Made by a program: the position numbers and the translations under genes
From: Luzula sylvatica
Lineage: Eukaryota > Streptophyta > Magnoliopsida > Poales > Juncaceae
Direction of reading: 5' to 3'
Assembly (NCBI GenBank): GCA_946800325.1
Contig: OX326960.1
Coordinates: 36,113,629 to 36,177,628 of the forward strand
Length of the DNA stretch: 64,000 nt
Notes under the pieces: model-generated
The model's database searches: none
Seen by the model: only the letters and a program-made list of their open reading frames with translations
Told to the model about the DNA's origin: nothing
Shown: positions 27,046-42,116 of the stretch, one piece after another
How positions within the stretch are numbered: position 1 is the stretch's first letter
Layout: every line of letters starts with the position of its first letter

Positions 27046-29310
27046 ATTTGTATCGTATCTTTTACTACATAACTTTTCACCAAATTTCACAAACACTAAG
27101 GAAGTTTGTTTTTCGATTCAAAACAAGATTTTAACGCTTTGAGGAGTTCAAATAACATGTTTTTAGATCATTTCTATCGTATCTTTTACTACATAACTTT
27201 TCACCAAATTTCACAAACACTAAGAAAGTTTGTTTTTCGATTCAAAACAAGATTTTAACGCTTTGAGGTGTTCAAATAACGTGTTTTTAGATCATTTGTA
27301 TCGTATCTTTTACTACATAACTTTTCACCAAATTTCACAAACACTAAGAAAGGTTGTTTTTCGATTTCAAAACAAGATTTTCACGCTTTGAGGAGTTCAA
27401 ATAACGTGTTTTCAGATCATTTGTATCGTATCTCTTAGTACATAACTTTTCACCAAATTTCACAAACACTAAGGAAGTTTGTTTTTCGATTCAAAACAAG
27501 ATTTTAACGCTTTGAGGAGTTCAAATAACGTGTTTTTAGATCATTTGTATCGTATCTTTTACTACATAACTTTTCACGAAATTTCACAAACACTAAGAAA
27601 GTTGGTTTTTCGATTCAAAACAAGATTTTAACGCTTTGAGGAGTTCAAATAACGTGTTTTGAGATCATTTGTATCGTATCTTTTACTACATAACTTTTCA
27701 CCAAATTTTACAAACACTAAGAAAGTTTGTTTTTCGATTCAAAACAAGATTTTAACGTTTTGAGGAGTTCAAATAACGTGTTTTTAGATCATTTGTATCG
27801 TATCTTTTACTACATAACTTTTCACCAAATTTCACAAACACTAAGGAAGTTTGTTTTTCGATTCAAAACAAGATTTTAACGCTTTGAGGAGTTCAAATAA
27901 CGTGTTTTTAGATCATTTGTATCGTATCTTTTACTACATAACTTTTCACCAAATTTCACAAACACTAAGAAAGTTTGTTTTTCGATTCAAAACAAGATTT
28001 TAACGCTTTGAGGAGTTCAAATAACGTGTTTTTAGATCATTTGTTTCGTATCTTTTACTACATAAATTTTCACCAAATTTCACCAACACTAAGAAAGTAT
28101 GTTTATCGATTCAAAACAAGATTTTAACGCTTTGAGGAGTTCAAATAACGTGTTTTTAGATCATTTGTATCGTATCTTTTACTACATAAATTTTCACCAA
28201 ATTTCACAAACACTAAGGAAGTTTGTTTTTCGATTCAAAACAAGATTTTAACGCTTTGAGGAGTTCAAATAACGTGTCTTTAGATCATTTGTATCGTATC
28301 TTTTAGTACATAACTTTTCACCAAATTTCACAAACACTAAGAAAGTTTGTTTTTCGATTTCAAAACAAGATTTTAACGCTTTGAGGAGTTCAAATAACGT
28401 GTTTTTAGATCATTTGTATCGTATCTTTTACTACATAACTTTTCACCAAATTTCACAAACACTAAGAATGTTTGTTTTTCGATTCAAAACAAGATTTTAA
28501 CGCTTTGAGGAGTTCAAATAACGTGTTTTTAGATCATTTGTATCGTATCTTTTACTACATAACTTTTCACCAAATTTCACCAACACTAAGAAAGTTTGTT
28601 TTTCGATTCAAAACAAGATTTTAACGCTTTGAGGAGTTCAAATAACGTGTTTTTAGATCATTTGTATCATATCTTTTAGTACATAACTTTTCACCAAATT
28701 TCACAAATACTAAGAAAGTTTGTTTTTCGATTTCAAAACAAGATTTTAACGCTTTGAGGAGTTCAAATAACGTGTTTTTAGATCATTTGTATCGTATCTT
28801 TTAGTACATAACTTTTCACCAAATTTCACAAACACTAAGGAAGTTTGTTTTTCGATTCAAAACAAGATTTTAACGCTTTGAGGAGTTCAAATAACGTGTT
28901 TTTAGATCATTTGTATCGTATCTTTTACTACATAACTTTTCACCAAATTTCACAAACACTAAGGAAGTTTGTTTTTCGATTCAAAACAAGATTTTAACGC
29001 TTTGAGGAGTTCAAATAACGTGTCTTTAGATCATTTGTATCGTATCTTTTAGTACATAACTTTTCACAAAATTTCACAAACACTAAGAAAGTTTGTTTTT
29101 CGATTTCAAAACAAGATTTTAACGCTTTGAGGAGTTCAAATAACGTGTTTTTAGATCATTTGTATCGTATCTTTTACTACATAACTTTTCGCCAAATTTC
29201 ACAAACACTAAGAAAATTTGTTTTTCGATTCAAAACAAGATTTTAACTCTTTGAGGAGTTCAAATAACGTGTTTTTAGATCATTTGTATCGTATCTTTTA
29301 CTACATAACT
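27046..29310 (+). repeat. 3355-bp higher-order unit, partial diverged copy D
   Basis: The order of copy C continues for about 18 monomers, but with single-base differences at many ranks: cacaaacactaag near 27587 against cactctaag type, gtttcgtatc near 28044, agtaca for actaca near 28305, and ccaaatttcac for ccaaacttcac near 28445. Correspondence stops near 29.31 kb, where ttcacaaaatttcacaaac appears in place of ttcaccaaatttcaccaac. Confidence 0.78.
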
Positions 29311-32300
29311 TTTCACAAAATTTCACAAACACTAAGAAAGTTTGTTTTTCGATTTCAAAACAAGATTTTAACGCTTTGAGGAGTTCAAATAACGTGTTTT
29401 TAGATCATTTGTATCGTATCTTTTACTACATAACTTTTCGCCAAATTTCACAAACACTAAGAAAATTTGTTTTTCGATTCAAAACAAGATTTTAACGCTT
29501 TGAGGAGTTCAAATAACGTGTTTTTAGATCATTTGTATCGTATCTTTTACTACATAACTTTTCACCAAATTTCACCAACACTAAGAAAGTTTGTTTTTCG
29601 ATTTCAAAACAAGATTTTAACGCTTTGAGGAGTTCAAATAACGTGTTTTTAGATCATTTGTATCGTATCTTTTACTACATAACTTTTCACCAAATTTCAC
29701 AAACACTAAGAAAGTTTGTTTTTCGATTCAAAACAACATTTTAACGCTTTGAGGAGTTCAAATAACGTGTTTTTAGATCATTTGTATCGTATCTTTTACT
29801 ACATAACTTTTCACCAAATTTTACCAACACTAAGAAAGTTTGTTTTTCGATTTCAAAACAAGATTTTAACGCTTCGAGGAGTTCAAATAACGTGTTTTTA
29901 GATCATTTGTATCGTATCTTTTACTACATAACTTTTCACCAAATTTCACCAACACTAAGAAAGTTTGTTTTTCGATTCAAAACAAGATTTTAACGCTTTG
30001 AGGAGTTCAAATAACGTGTTTTTTGATCATTTGTATCGTATCTTTTACTACATAACTTTTCACCAAATTTCACCAACACTAAGAAAGTTTGTTTTTCGAT
30101 TCAAAACAAGATTTTAACGCTTTGAGGAGTTCAAATAACTTGTTTTTAGATCATTTTTATCGTATCTTTTACTACATAACTTTTCACCAAATTTCACAAA
30201 CACTAAGAAAGATTGTTTTCGATTCAAAACAAGATTTTAACGCTTTGAGGAGTTCAAATAACGTGTTTTTAGATCATTTGTATCGTATCTTTTACTACAT
30301 AACTTTTCACCAAATTTCACAAACACTAAGGAAGTTTGTTTTTCGATTCAAAACAAGATTTTAACGCTTTGAGGAGTTCAAATAACATGTTTTTAGATCA
30401 TTTCTATCGTATCGTTTACTACATAACTTTTCACCAAATTTCACAAACACTTAGAAAGTTTGTTTTTCGATTCAAAACAAGATTTTAACGCTTTGAGGTG
30501 TTCAAATAACGTGTTTTTAGATCATTTGTATCGTATATTTTACTACATAACTTTTCACCAAATTTCACAAACACTAAGAAAGGTTGTTTTTCGATTTCAA
30601 AACAAGATTTTAACGCTTTGAGGAGTTCAAATAACGTGTTTTCAGATCATTTGTATCATATCTTTTAGTACATAACTTTTCACCAAATTTCACAAACACT
30701 AAGGAAGTTTGTTTTTCGATTCAAAACAAGATTTTAACGCTTTGAGGAGTTCAAATAACGTGTTTTTAGATCATTTGTATCGTATCTTTTACTACATAAC
30801 TTTTCACGAAATTTCACAAACACTAAGAAAGTTGGTTTTTCGATTCAAAACAAGATTTTAACGCTTTGAGGAGTTCAAATAACGTGTTTTGAGATCATTT
30901 GTATCGTATCTTTTACTACATAACTTTTCACCAAATTTCACAAACACTAAGAAAGTTTGTTTTTCGATTCAAAACAAGATTTTAACGTTTTGAGGAGTTC
31001 AAATAACGTGTTTTTAGATCATTTGTATCGTATCTTTTACTACATAACTTTTCCCCAAATTTCACAAACAATAAGGAAGTTTGTTTTTCGATTCAAAACA
31101 AGATTTTAACGCTTTGAGGAGTTCAAATAACGTGTTTTTAGATCATTTGTATCGTATCTTTTACTACATAACTTTTCACCAAATTTCACAAACACTAAGA
31201 AAGTTTGTTTTTCGATTCAAAACAAGATTTTAATGCTTTGAGGAGTTCAAATAACGTGTTTTTAGATCATTTGTATCGTATCTTTTACTACATAAATTTT
31301 CACCAAATTTCACCAACACTAAGAAAGTTTGTTTATCGATTCAAAACAAGATTTTAACGCTTTGAGGAGTTCAAATAACGTGTTTTTAGATCATTTGTAT
31401 CGTATCTTTTACTACATAAATTTTCACCAAATTTCACAAACACTAAGGAAGTTTGTTTTTCGATTCAAAACAAGATTTTAACGCTTTGAGGAGTTCAAAT
31501 AACGTGTCTTTAGATCATTTGTATCGTATCTTTTAGTACATAACTTTTCACCAAATTTCACAAACACTAAGAAAGTTTGTTTTTCGATTTCAAAACAAGA
31601 TTTTAACGCTTTGAGGAGTTCAAATAACGTGTTTTTAGATCATTTGTATCGTATCTTTTACTACATAACTTTTCACCAAATTTCACAAACACTAAGAAAG
31701 TTTGTTTTTCGATTCAAAACAAGATTTTAACGCTTTGAGGAGTTCAAATAACGTGTTTTTAGATCATTTGTATCGTATCTTTTACTACATAACTTTTCAC
31801 CAAATTTCACAAACACTAAGGAAGTTTGTTTTTCGATTCAAAACAAGATTTTAACGCTTTGAGGAGTTCAAATAACGTGTCTTTAGATCATTTGTATCGT
31901 ATCTTTTAGTACATAACTTTTCACCAAATTTCACAAACACTAAGAAAGTTTGTTTTTCGATTTCAAAACAAGATTTTAACGCTTTGAGGAGTTCAAATAA
32001 CGTGTTTTTAGTTCATTTGTATCGTATCTTTTAGTACATAAGTTTTCACCAAATTTCACAAACACTAAGGAAGTTTGTTTTTCGATTCAAAAGAAGATTT
32101 TATCGCTTTGAGGAGTTCAAATAACGTGTTTTTAGATCATTTGTTTCGTATCTTTTACTACATAAATTTTCACCAAATTTCACCAACACTAAGAAAGTTT
32201 GTTTATCGATTCAAAACAAGATTTTAACGCTTTGAGGAGTTCAAATAACGTGTTTTTAGATCATTTGTATCGTATCTTTTACTACATAACTTTTCACCAA

Positions 32301-33420
32301 ATTTCACAAACACTAAGAAAGTTTGTTTTTCGATTTCAAAACAAGATTTTAACGCTTTGAGGAGTTCAAATAACGTGTTTTTAGATCATTTGTATCGTAT
32401 CTTTTACTACATAACTTTTCGCCAAATTTCACAAACACTAAGAAAATTTGTTTTTCGATTCAAAACAAGATTTTAACGCTTTGAGGAGTTCAAATAACGT
32501 GTTTTTAGATCATTTGTATCGTATCTTTTACTACATAACTATTCACCAAATTTCACCAACACTAAGAAAGTTTGTTTTTCGATTTCAAAACAAGATTTTA
32601 ACGCTTTGAGGAGTTCAAATAACGTGTTTTTAGATCATTTGTATCGTATCTTTTACTACATAACTTTTCACCAAATTTCACAAACACTAAGGAAGTTTGT
32701 TTTTCGATTTCAAAACAAGATTTTAACGCTTTGAGGAGTTCAAATAACGTGTTTTTAGATTATTTGTATCGTATCTTTTACTACATAACTTTTCACCAAA
32801 TTTCACCAACACTAAGAAAGTTTGTTTTTCGATTCAAAACAAGATTTTAACGCTTTGAGGAGTTCAAATAACTTGTTTTTAGATCATTTTTATCGTATCT
32901 TTTACTACATAACTTTTCACCAAATTTCACAAACACTAAGAAAGATTGTTTTCGATTCAAAACAAGATTTTAACGCTTTGAGGAGTTCAAATAACGTGTT
33001 TTTAGATCATTTGTATCGTATCTTTTACTACATAACTTTTCACCAAATTTCACAAACACTAAGGAAGTTTGTTTTTCGATTCAAAACAAGATTTTAACGC
33101 TTTGAGGAGTTCAAATAACATGTTTTTAGATCATTTCTATCGTATCTTTTACTACATAACTTTTCACCAAATTTCACAAACACTAAGAAAGTTTGTTTTT
33201 CGATTCAAAACAAGATTTTAACGCTTTGAGGAGTTCAAATAACGTGTTTTTAGATCATTTGTATCGTATCTTTTACTACATAACTTTTCACCAAATTTCA
33301 CCAACACTAAGAAAGTTTGTTTTTCGATTTCAAAACAAGATTTTAACGCTTTGAGGAGTTCAAATAACGTGTTTTTAGATCATTTGTATCGTATCTTTTA
33401 CTACATAACTTTTCACCAAA
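29311..33420 (+). repeat. Mosaic of higher-order segments
   Basis: This stretch joins pieces found elsewhere. 29.31-30.1 kb matches 33.8-34.5, 38.1-38.9 and 42.5-43.2 kb, with shared marks caacatttt and gcttcgagg. 30.4-32.2 kb matches 43.3-45.1 kb (offset 12922) and 57.9-59.6 kb (offset 27460), with shared marks atcgtttact, cacttagaaag, caataagg, taatgctttg and aaaagaagattttatcgc. 32.8 kb carries a further anchor monomer preceded by agattatttg as in the 3355-bp family. Confidence 0.78.
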
Positions 33421-36400
33421 TTTCACAAACACTAAGGAAGTTTGTTTTTCGATTCAAAACAAGATTTTAACGCTTTGAGGAGTTCAAATAACGTGTCTTT
33501 AGATCATTTGTATCGTATCTTTTAGTACATAACTTTTCACAAAATTTCACAAACACTAAGAAAGTTTGTTTTTCGATTTCAAAACAAGATTTTAACGCTT
33601 TGAGGAGTTCAAATAACGTGTTTTTAGATCATTTGTATCGTATCTTTTACTACATAACTTTTCGCCAAATTTCACAAACACTAAGAAAATTTGTTTTTCG
33701 ATTCAAAACAAGATTTTAACTCTTTGAGGAGTTCAAATAACGTGTTTTTAGATCATTTGTATCGTATCTTTTACTACATAACTTTTCACAAAATTTCACA
33801 AACACTAAGAAAGTTTGTTTTTCGATTTCAAAACAAGATTTTAACGCTTTGAGGAGTTCAAATAACGTGTTTTTAGATCATTTGTATCGTATCTTTTACT
33901 ACATAACTTTTCGCCAAATTTCACAAACACTAAGAAAATTTGTTTTTCGATTCAAAACAAGATTTTAACGCTTTGAGGAGTTCAAATAACGTGTTTTTAG
34001 ATCATTTGTATCGTATCTTTTACTACATAACTTTTCACCAAATTTCACCAACACTAAGAAAGTTTGTTTTTCGATTTCAAAACAAGATTTTAACGCTTTG
34101 AGGAGTTCAAATAACGTGTTTTTAGATCATTTGTATCGTATCTTTTACTACATAACTTTTCACCAAATTTCACAAACACTAAGAAAGTTTGTTTTTCGAT
34201 TCAAAACAACATTTTAACGCTTTGAGGAGTTCAAATAACGTGTTTTTAGATCATTTGTATCGTATCTTTTACTACATAACTTTTCACCAAATTTTACCAA
34301 CACTAAGAAAGTTTGTTTTTCGATTTCAAAACAAGATTTTAACGCTTCGAGGAGTTCAAATAACGTGTTTTTAGATCATTTGTATCGTATCTTTTACTAC
34401 ATAACTTTTCACCAAATTTCACCAACACTAAGAAAGTTTGTTTTTCGATTCAAAACAAGATTTTAACGCTTTGAGGAGTTCAAATAACGTGTTTTTTGAT
34501 CATTTGTATCGTATCTTTTACTACATAACTTTTCACCATATTTCACCAACACTAAGAAAGTTTGTTTTTCGATTCAAAACAAGATTTTAACGCTTTGAGG
34601 AGTTCAAATAACTTGTTTTTAGATCATTTTTATCGTATCTTTTACTACATAACTTTTCACCAAATTTCACAAACACTAAGAAAGATTGTTTTCGATTCAA
34701 AACAAGATTTTAACGCTTTGAGGAGTTCAAATAACGTGTTTTTAGATCATTTGTATCGTATCTTTTACTACATAACTTTTCACCAAATTTCACAAACACT
34801 AAGGAAGTTTGTTTTTCGATTCAAAACAAGATTTTAACGCTTTGAGGAGTTCAAATAACGTGTTTTTAGATCATTTGTATCGTATCTTTTACTACATAAC
34901 TTTTCACCAAATTTCACAAACACTAAGGAAGTTTGTTTTTCGATTCAAAACAAGATTTTAACGCTTTGAGGAGTTCAAATAACGTGTTTTTAGATCATTT
35001 GTTTCGTATCTTTTACTACATAAATTTTCACCAAATTTCACCAACACTAAGAAAGTTTGTTTATCGATTCAAAACAAGATTTTAACGCTTTGAGGAGTTC
35101 AAATAACGTGTTTTTAGATGATTTGTATCGTATCTTTTACTACATAACTTTTCACCAAATTTCACAAACACTAAGAAAGTTTGTTTTTCGATTTCAAAAC
35201 AAGATTTTAACGCTTTGAGGAGTTCAAATAACGTGTTTTTAGATCATTTGTATCGTATCTTTTACTACATAACTTTTCGCCAAATTTCACAAACACTAAG
35301 AAAATTTGTTTTTCGATTCAAAACAAGATTTTAACGCTTTGAGGAGTTCAAATAACGTGTTTTTAGATCATTTGTATCGTATCTTTTACTACATAACTTT
35401 TCACCAAATTTCACCAACACTAAGAAAGTTTGTTTTTCGATTTCAAAACAAGATTTTAACGCTTTGAGGAGTTCAAATAACGTGTTTTTAGATCATTTGT
35501 ATCGTATCTTTTACTACATAACTTTTCACCAAATTTCACAAACACTAAGGAAGTTTGTTTTTCGATTTCAAAACAAGATTTTAACGCTTTGAGGAGTTCA
35601 AATAACGTGTTTTTAGATTATTTGTATCGTATCTTTTACTACATAACTTTTCACCAAATTTCACCAACACTAAGAAAGTTTGTTTTTCGATTCAAAACAA
35701 GATTTTAACGCTTTGAGGAGTTCAAATAACTTGTTTTTAGATCATTTTTATCGTATCTTTTACTACATAACTTTTCACCAAATTTCACAAACACTAAGAA
35801 AGATTGTTTTCGATTCAAAACAAGATTTTAACGCTTTGAGGAGTTCAAATAACGTGTTTTTAGATCATTTGTATCGTATCTTTTACTACATAACTTTTCA
35901 CCAAATTTCACAAACACTAAGGAAGTTTGTTTTTCGATTCAAAACAAGATTTTAACGCTTTGAGGAGTTCAAATAACATGTTTTTAGATCATTTCTATCG
36001 TATCTTTTACTACATAACTTTTCACCAAATTTCACAAACACTAAGAAAGTTTGTTTTTCGATTCAAAACAAGATTTTAACGCTTTGAGGTGTTCAAATAA
36101 CGTGTTTTTAGATCATTTGTATCGTATCTTTTACTACATAACTTTTCACCAAATTTCACAAACACTAAGAAAGGTTGTTTTTCGATTTCAAAACAAGATT
36201 TTCACGCTTTGAGGAGTTCAAATAACGTGTTTTCAGATCATTTGTATCGTATCTCTTAGTACATAACTTTTCACCAAATTTCACAAACACTAAGGAAGTT
36301 TGTTTTTCGATTCAAAACAAGATTTTAACGCTTTGAGGAGTTCAAATAACGTGTTTTTAGATCATTTGTATCGTATCTTTTACTACATAACTTTTCACGA

Positions 36401-37768
36401 AATTTCACAAACACTAAGAAAGTTGGTTTTTCGATTCAAAACAAGATTTTAACGCTTTGAGGAGTTCAAATAACGTGTTTTGAGATCATTTGTATCGTAT
36501 CTTTTACTACATAACTTTTCACCAAATTTTACAAACACTAAGAAAGTTTGTTTTTCGATTCAAAACAAGATTTTAACGTTTTGAGGAGTTCAAATAACGT
36601 GTTTTTAGATCATTTGTATCGTATCTTTTACTACATAACTTTTCACCAAATTTCACAAACACTAAGGAAGTTTGTTTTTCGATTCAAAACAAGATTTTAA
36701 CGCTTTGAGGAGTTCAAATAACGTGTTTTTAGATCATTTGTATCGTATCTTTTACTACATAACTTTTCACCAAATTTCACAAACACTAAGAAAGTTTGTT
36801 TTTCGATTCAAAACAAGATTTTAACGCTTTGAGGAGTTCAAATAACGTGTTTTTAGATCATTTGTTTCGTATCTTTTACTACATAAATTTTCACCAAATT
36901 TCACCAACACTAAGAAAGTATGTTTATCGATTCAAAACAAGATTTTAACGCTTTGAGGAGTTCAAATAACGTGTTTTTAGATCATTTGTATCGTATCTTT
37001 TACTACATAAATTTTCACCAAATTTCACAAACACTAAGGAAGTTTGTTTTTCGATTCAAAACAAGATTTTAACGCTTTGAGGAGTTCAAATAACGTGTCT
37101 TTAGATCATTTGTATCGTATCTTTTAGTACATAACTTTTCACCAAATTTCACAAACACTAAGAAAGTTTGTTTTTCGATTTCAAAACAAGATTTTAACGC
37201 TTTGAGGAGTTCAAATAACGTGTTTTTAGATCATTTGTATCGTATCTTTTACTACATAACTTTTCACCAAATTTCACAAACACTAAGAATGTTTGTTTTT
37301 CGATTCAAAACAAGATTTTAACGCTTTGAGGAGTTCAAATAACGTGTTTTTAGATCATTTGTATCGTATCTTTTACTACATAACTTTTCACCAAATTTCA
37401 CCAACACTAAGAAAGTTTGTTTTTCGATTCAAAACAAGATTTTAACGCTTTGAGGAGTTCAAATAACGTGTTTTTAGATCATTTGTATCATATCTTTTAG
37501 TACATAACTTTTCACCAAATTTCACAAATACTAAGAAAGTTTGTTTTTCGATTTCAAAACAAGATTTTAACGCTTTGAGGAGTTCAAATAACGTGTTTTT
37601 AGATCATTTGTATCGTATCTTTTAGTACATAACTTTTCACCAAATTTCACAAACACTAAGGAAGTTTGTTTTTCGATTCAAAACAAGATTTTAACGCTTT
37701 GAGGAGTTCAAATAACGTGTTTTTAGATCATTTGTATCGTATCTTTTACTACATAACTTTTCACCAAA
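33421..37768 (+). repeat. 4348-bp higher-order unit, copy A (35 monomers)
   Basis: Position p matches p+4348 from about 33.42 kb. The unit contains two anchor monomers 1118 bp apart (34622 and 35740), caacatttt near 34206, gcttcgagg near 34344, ccatatttc near 34535, agatgatttg near 35116 and cacaaatactaag near 37524. The left edge is where the preceding monomer changes from the 125-bp caccaacac type to the aaggaag type expected from 37.65 kb. Confidence 0.88.
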
Positions 37769-40700
37769 TTTCACAAACACTAAGGAAGTTTGTTTTTCGA
37801 TTCAAAACAAGATTTTAACGCTTTGAGGAGTTCAAATAACGTGTCTTTAGATCATTTGTATCGTATCTTTTAGTACATAACTTTTCACAAAATTTCACAA
37901 ACACTAAGAAAGTTTGTTTTTCGATTTCAAAACAAGATTTTAACGCTTTGAGGAGTTCAAATAACGTGTTTTTAGATCATTTGTATCGTATCTTTTACTA
38001 CATAACTTTTCGCCAAATTTCACAAACACTAAGAAAATTTGTTTTTCGATTCAAAACAAGATTTTAACTCTTTGAGGAGTTCAAATAACGTGTTTTTAGA
38101 TCATTTGTATCGTATCTTTTACTACATAACTTTTCACAAAATTTCACAAACACTAAGAAAGTTTGTTTTTCGATTTCAAAACAAGATTTTAACGCTTTGA
38201 GGAGTTCAAATAACGTGTTTTTAGATCATTTGTATCGTATCTTTTACTACATAACTTTTCGCCAAATTTCACAAACACTAAGAAAATTTGTTTTTCGATT
38301 CAAAACAAGATTTTAACGCTTTGAGGAGTTCAAATAACGTGTTTTTAGATCATTTGTATCGTATCTTTTACTACATAACTTTTCACCAAATTTCACCAAC
38401 ACTAAGAAAGTTTGTTTTTCGATTTCAAAACAAGATTTTAACGCTTTGAGGAGTTCAAATAACGTGTTTTTAGATCATTTGTATCGTATCTTTTACTACA
38501 TAACTTTTCACCAAATTTCACAAACACTAAGAAAGTTTGTTTTTCGATTCAAAACAACATTTTAACGCTTTGAGGAGTTCAAATAACGTGTTTTTAGATC
38601 ATTTGTATCGTATCTTTTACTACATAACTTTTCACCAAATTTTACCAACACTAAGAAAGTTTGTTTTTCGATTTCAAAACAAGATTTTAACGCTTCGAGG
38701 AGTTCAAATAACGTGTTTTTAGATCATTTGTATCGTATCTTTTACTACATAACTTTTCACCAAATTTCACCAACACTAAGAAAGTTTGTTTTTCGATTCA
38801 AAACAAGATTTTAACGCTTTGAGGAGTTCAAATAACGTGTTTTTTGATCATTTGTATCGTATCTTTTACTACATAACTTTTCACCATATTTCACCAACAC
38901 TAAGAAAGTTTGTTTTTCGATTCAAAACAAGATTTTAACGCTTTGAGGAGTTCAAATAACTTGTTTTTAGATCATTTTTATCGTATCTTTTACTACATAA
39001 CTTTTCACCAAATTTCACAAACACTAAGAAAGATTGTTTTCGATTCAAAACAAGATTTTAACGCTTTGAGGAGTTCAAATAACGTGTTTTTAGATCATTT
39101 GTATCGTATCTTTTACTACATAACTTTTCACCAAATTTCACAAACACTAAGGAAGTTTGTTTTTCGATTCAAAACAAGATTTTAACGCTTTGAGGAGTTC
39201 AAATAACGTGTTTTTAGATCATTTGTATCGTATCTTTTACTACATAACTTTTCACCAAATTTCACAAACACTAAGGAAGTTTGTTTTTCGATTCAAAACA
39301 AGATTTTAACGCTTTGAGGAGTTCAAATAACGTGTTTTTAGATCATTTGTTTCGTATCTTTTACTACATAAATTTTCACCAAATTTCACCAACACTAAGA
39401 AAGTTTGTTTATCGATTCAAAACAAGATTTTAACGCTTTGAGGAGTTCAAATAACGTGTTTTTAGATGATTTGTATCGTATCTTTTACTACATAACTTTT
39501 CACCAAATTTCACAAACACTAAGAAAGTTTGTTTTTCGATTTCAAAACAAGATTTTAACGCTTTGAGGAGTTCAAATAACGTGTTTTTAGATCATTTGTA
39601 TCGTATCTTTTACTACATAACTTTTCGCCAAATTTCACAAACACTAAGAAAATTTGTTTTTCGATTCAAAACAAGATTTTAACGCTTTGAGGAGTTCAAA
39701 TAACGTGTTTTTAGATCATTTGTATCGTATCTTTTACTACATAACTTTTCACCAAATTTCACCAACACTAAGAAAGTTTGTTTTTCGATTTCAAAACAAG
39801 ATTTTAACGCTTTGAGGAGTTCAAATAACGTGTTTTTAGATCATTTGTATCGTATCTTTTACTACATAACTTTTCACCAAATTTCACAAACACTAAGGAA
39901 GTTTGTTTTTCGATTTCAAAACAAGATTTTAACGCTTTGAGGAGTTCAAATAACGTGTTTTTAGATTATTTGTATCGTATCTTTTACTACATAACTTTTC
40001 ACCAAATTTCACCAACACTAAGAAAGTTTGTTTTTCGATTCAAAACAAGATTTTAACGCTTTGAGGAGTTCAAATAACTTGTTTTTAGATCATTTTTATC
40101 GTATCTTTTACTACATAACTTTTCACCAAATTTCACAAACACTAAGAAAGATTGTTTTCGATTCAAAACAAGATTTTAACGCTTTGAGGAGTTCAAATAA
40201 CGTGTTTTTAGATCATTTGTATCGTATCTTTTACTACATAACTTTTCACCAAATTTCACAAACACTAAGGAAGTTTGTTTTTCGATTCAAAACAAGATTT
40301 TAACGCTTTGAGGAGTTCAAATAACATGTTTTTAGATCATTTCTATCGTATCTTTTACTACATAACTTTTCACCAAATTTCACAAACACTAAGAAAGTTT
40401 GTTTTTCGATTCAAAACAAGATTTTAACGCTTTGAGGTGTTCAAATAACGTGTTTTTAGATCATTTGTATCGTATCTTTTACTACATAACTTTTCACCAA
40501 ATTTCACAAACACTAAGAAAGGTTGTTTTTCGATTTCAAAACAAGATTTTCACGCTTTGAGGAGTTCAAATAACGTGTTTTCAGATCATTTGTATCGTAT
40601 CTCTTAGTACATAACTTTTCACCAAATTTCACAAACACTAAGGAAGTTTGTTTTTCGATTCAAAACAAGATTTTAACGCTTTGAGGAGTTCAAATAACGT

Positions 40701-42116
40701 GTTTTTAGATCATTTGTATCGTATCTTTTACTACATAACTTTTCACGAAATTTCACAAACACTAAGAAAGTTGGTTTTTCGATTCAAAACAAGATTTTAA
40801 CGCTTTGAGGAGTTCAAATAACGTGTTTTGAGATCATTTGTATCGTATCTTTTACTACATAACTTTTCACCAAATTTTACAAACACTAAGAAAGTTTGTT
40901 TTTCGATTCAAAACAAGATTTTAACGTTTTGAGGAGTTCAAATAACGTGTTTTTAGATCATTTGTATCGTATCTTTTACTACATAACTTTTCACCAAATT
41001 TCACAAACACTAAGGAAGTTTGTTTTTCGATTCAAAACAAGATTTTAACGCTTTGAGGAGTTCAAATAACGTGTTTTTAGATCATTTGTATCGTATCTTT
41101 TACTACATAACTTTTCACCAAATTTCACAAACACTAAGAAAGTTTGTTTTTCGATTCAAAACAAGATTTTAACGCTTTGAGGAGTTCAAATAACGTGTTT
41201 TTAGATCATTTGTTTCGTATCTTTTACTACATAAATTTTCACCAAATTTCACCAACACTAAGAAAGTATGTTTATCGATTCAAAACAAGATTTTAACGCT
41301 TTGAGGAGTTCAAATAACGTGTTTTTAGATCATTTGTATCGTATCTTTTACTACATAAATTTTCACCAAATTTCACAAACACTAAGGAAGTTTGTTTTTC
41401 GATTCAAAACAAGATTTTAACGCTTTGAGGAGTTCAAATAACGTGTCTTTAGATCATTTGTATCGTATCTTTTAGTACATAACTTTTCACCAAATTTCAC
41501 AAACACTAAGAAAGTTTGTTTTTCGATTTCAAAACAAGATTTTAACGCTTTGAGGAGTTCAAATAACGTGTTTTTAGATCATTTGTATCGTATCTTTTAC
41601 TACATAACTTTTCACCAAATTTCACAAACACTAAGAATGTTTGTTTTTCGATTCAAAACAAGATTTTAACGCTTTGAGGAGTTCAAATAACGTGTTTTTA
41701 GATCATTTGTATCGTATCTTTTACTACATAACTTTTCACCAAATTTCACCAACACTAAGAAAGTTTGTTTTTCGATTCAAAACAAGATTTTAACGCTTTG
41801 AGGAGTTCAAATAACGTGTTTTTAGATCATTTGTATCATATCTTTTAGTACATAACTTTTCACCAAATTTCACAAATACTAAGAAAGTTTGTTTTTCGAT
41901 TTCAAAACAAGATTTTAACGCTTTGAGGAGTTCAAATAACGTGTTTTTAGATCATTTGTATCGTATCTTTTAGTACATAACTTTTCACCAAATTTCACAA
42001 ACACTAAGGAAGTTTGTTTTTCGATTCAAAACAAGATTTTAACGCTTTGAGGAGTTCAAATAACGTGTTTTTAGATCATTTGTATCGTATCTTTTACTAC
42101 ATAACTTTTCACCAAA
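37769..42116 (+). repeat. 4348-bp higher-order unit, copy B
   Basis: This is the tandem partner of copy A. Every rare mark checked is present 4348 bases later: anchors at 38970 and 40088, ccatatttc near 38883, agatgatttg near 39464, and cacaaatactaag near 41872. I noticed no reliable difference from copy A, which makes this among the youngest duplications in the window. Confidence 0.9.
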
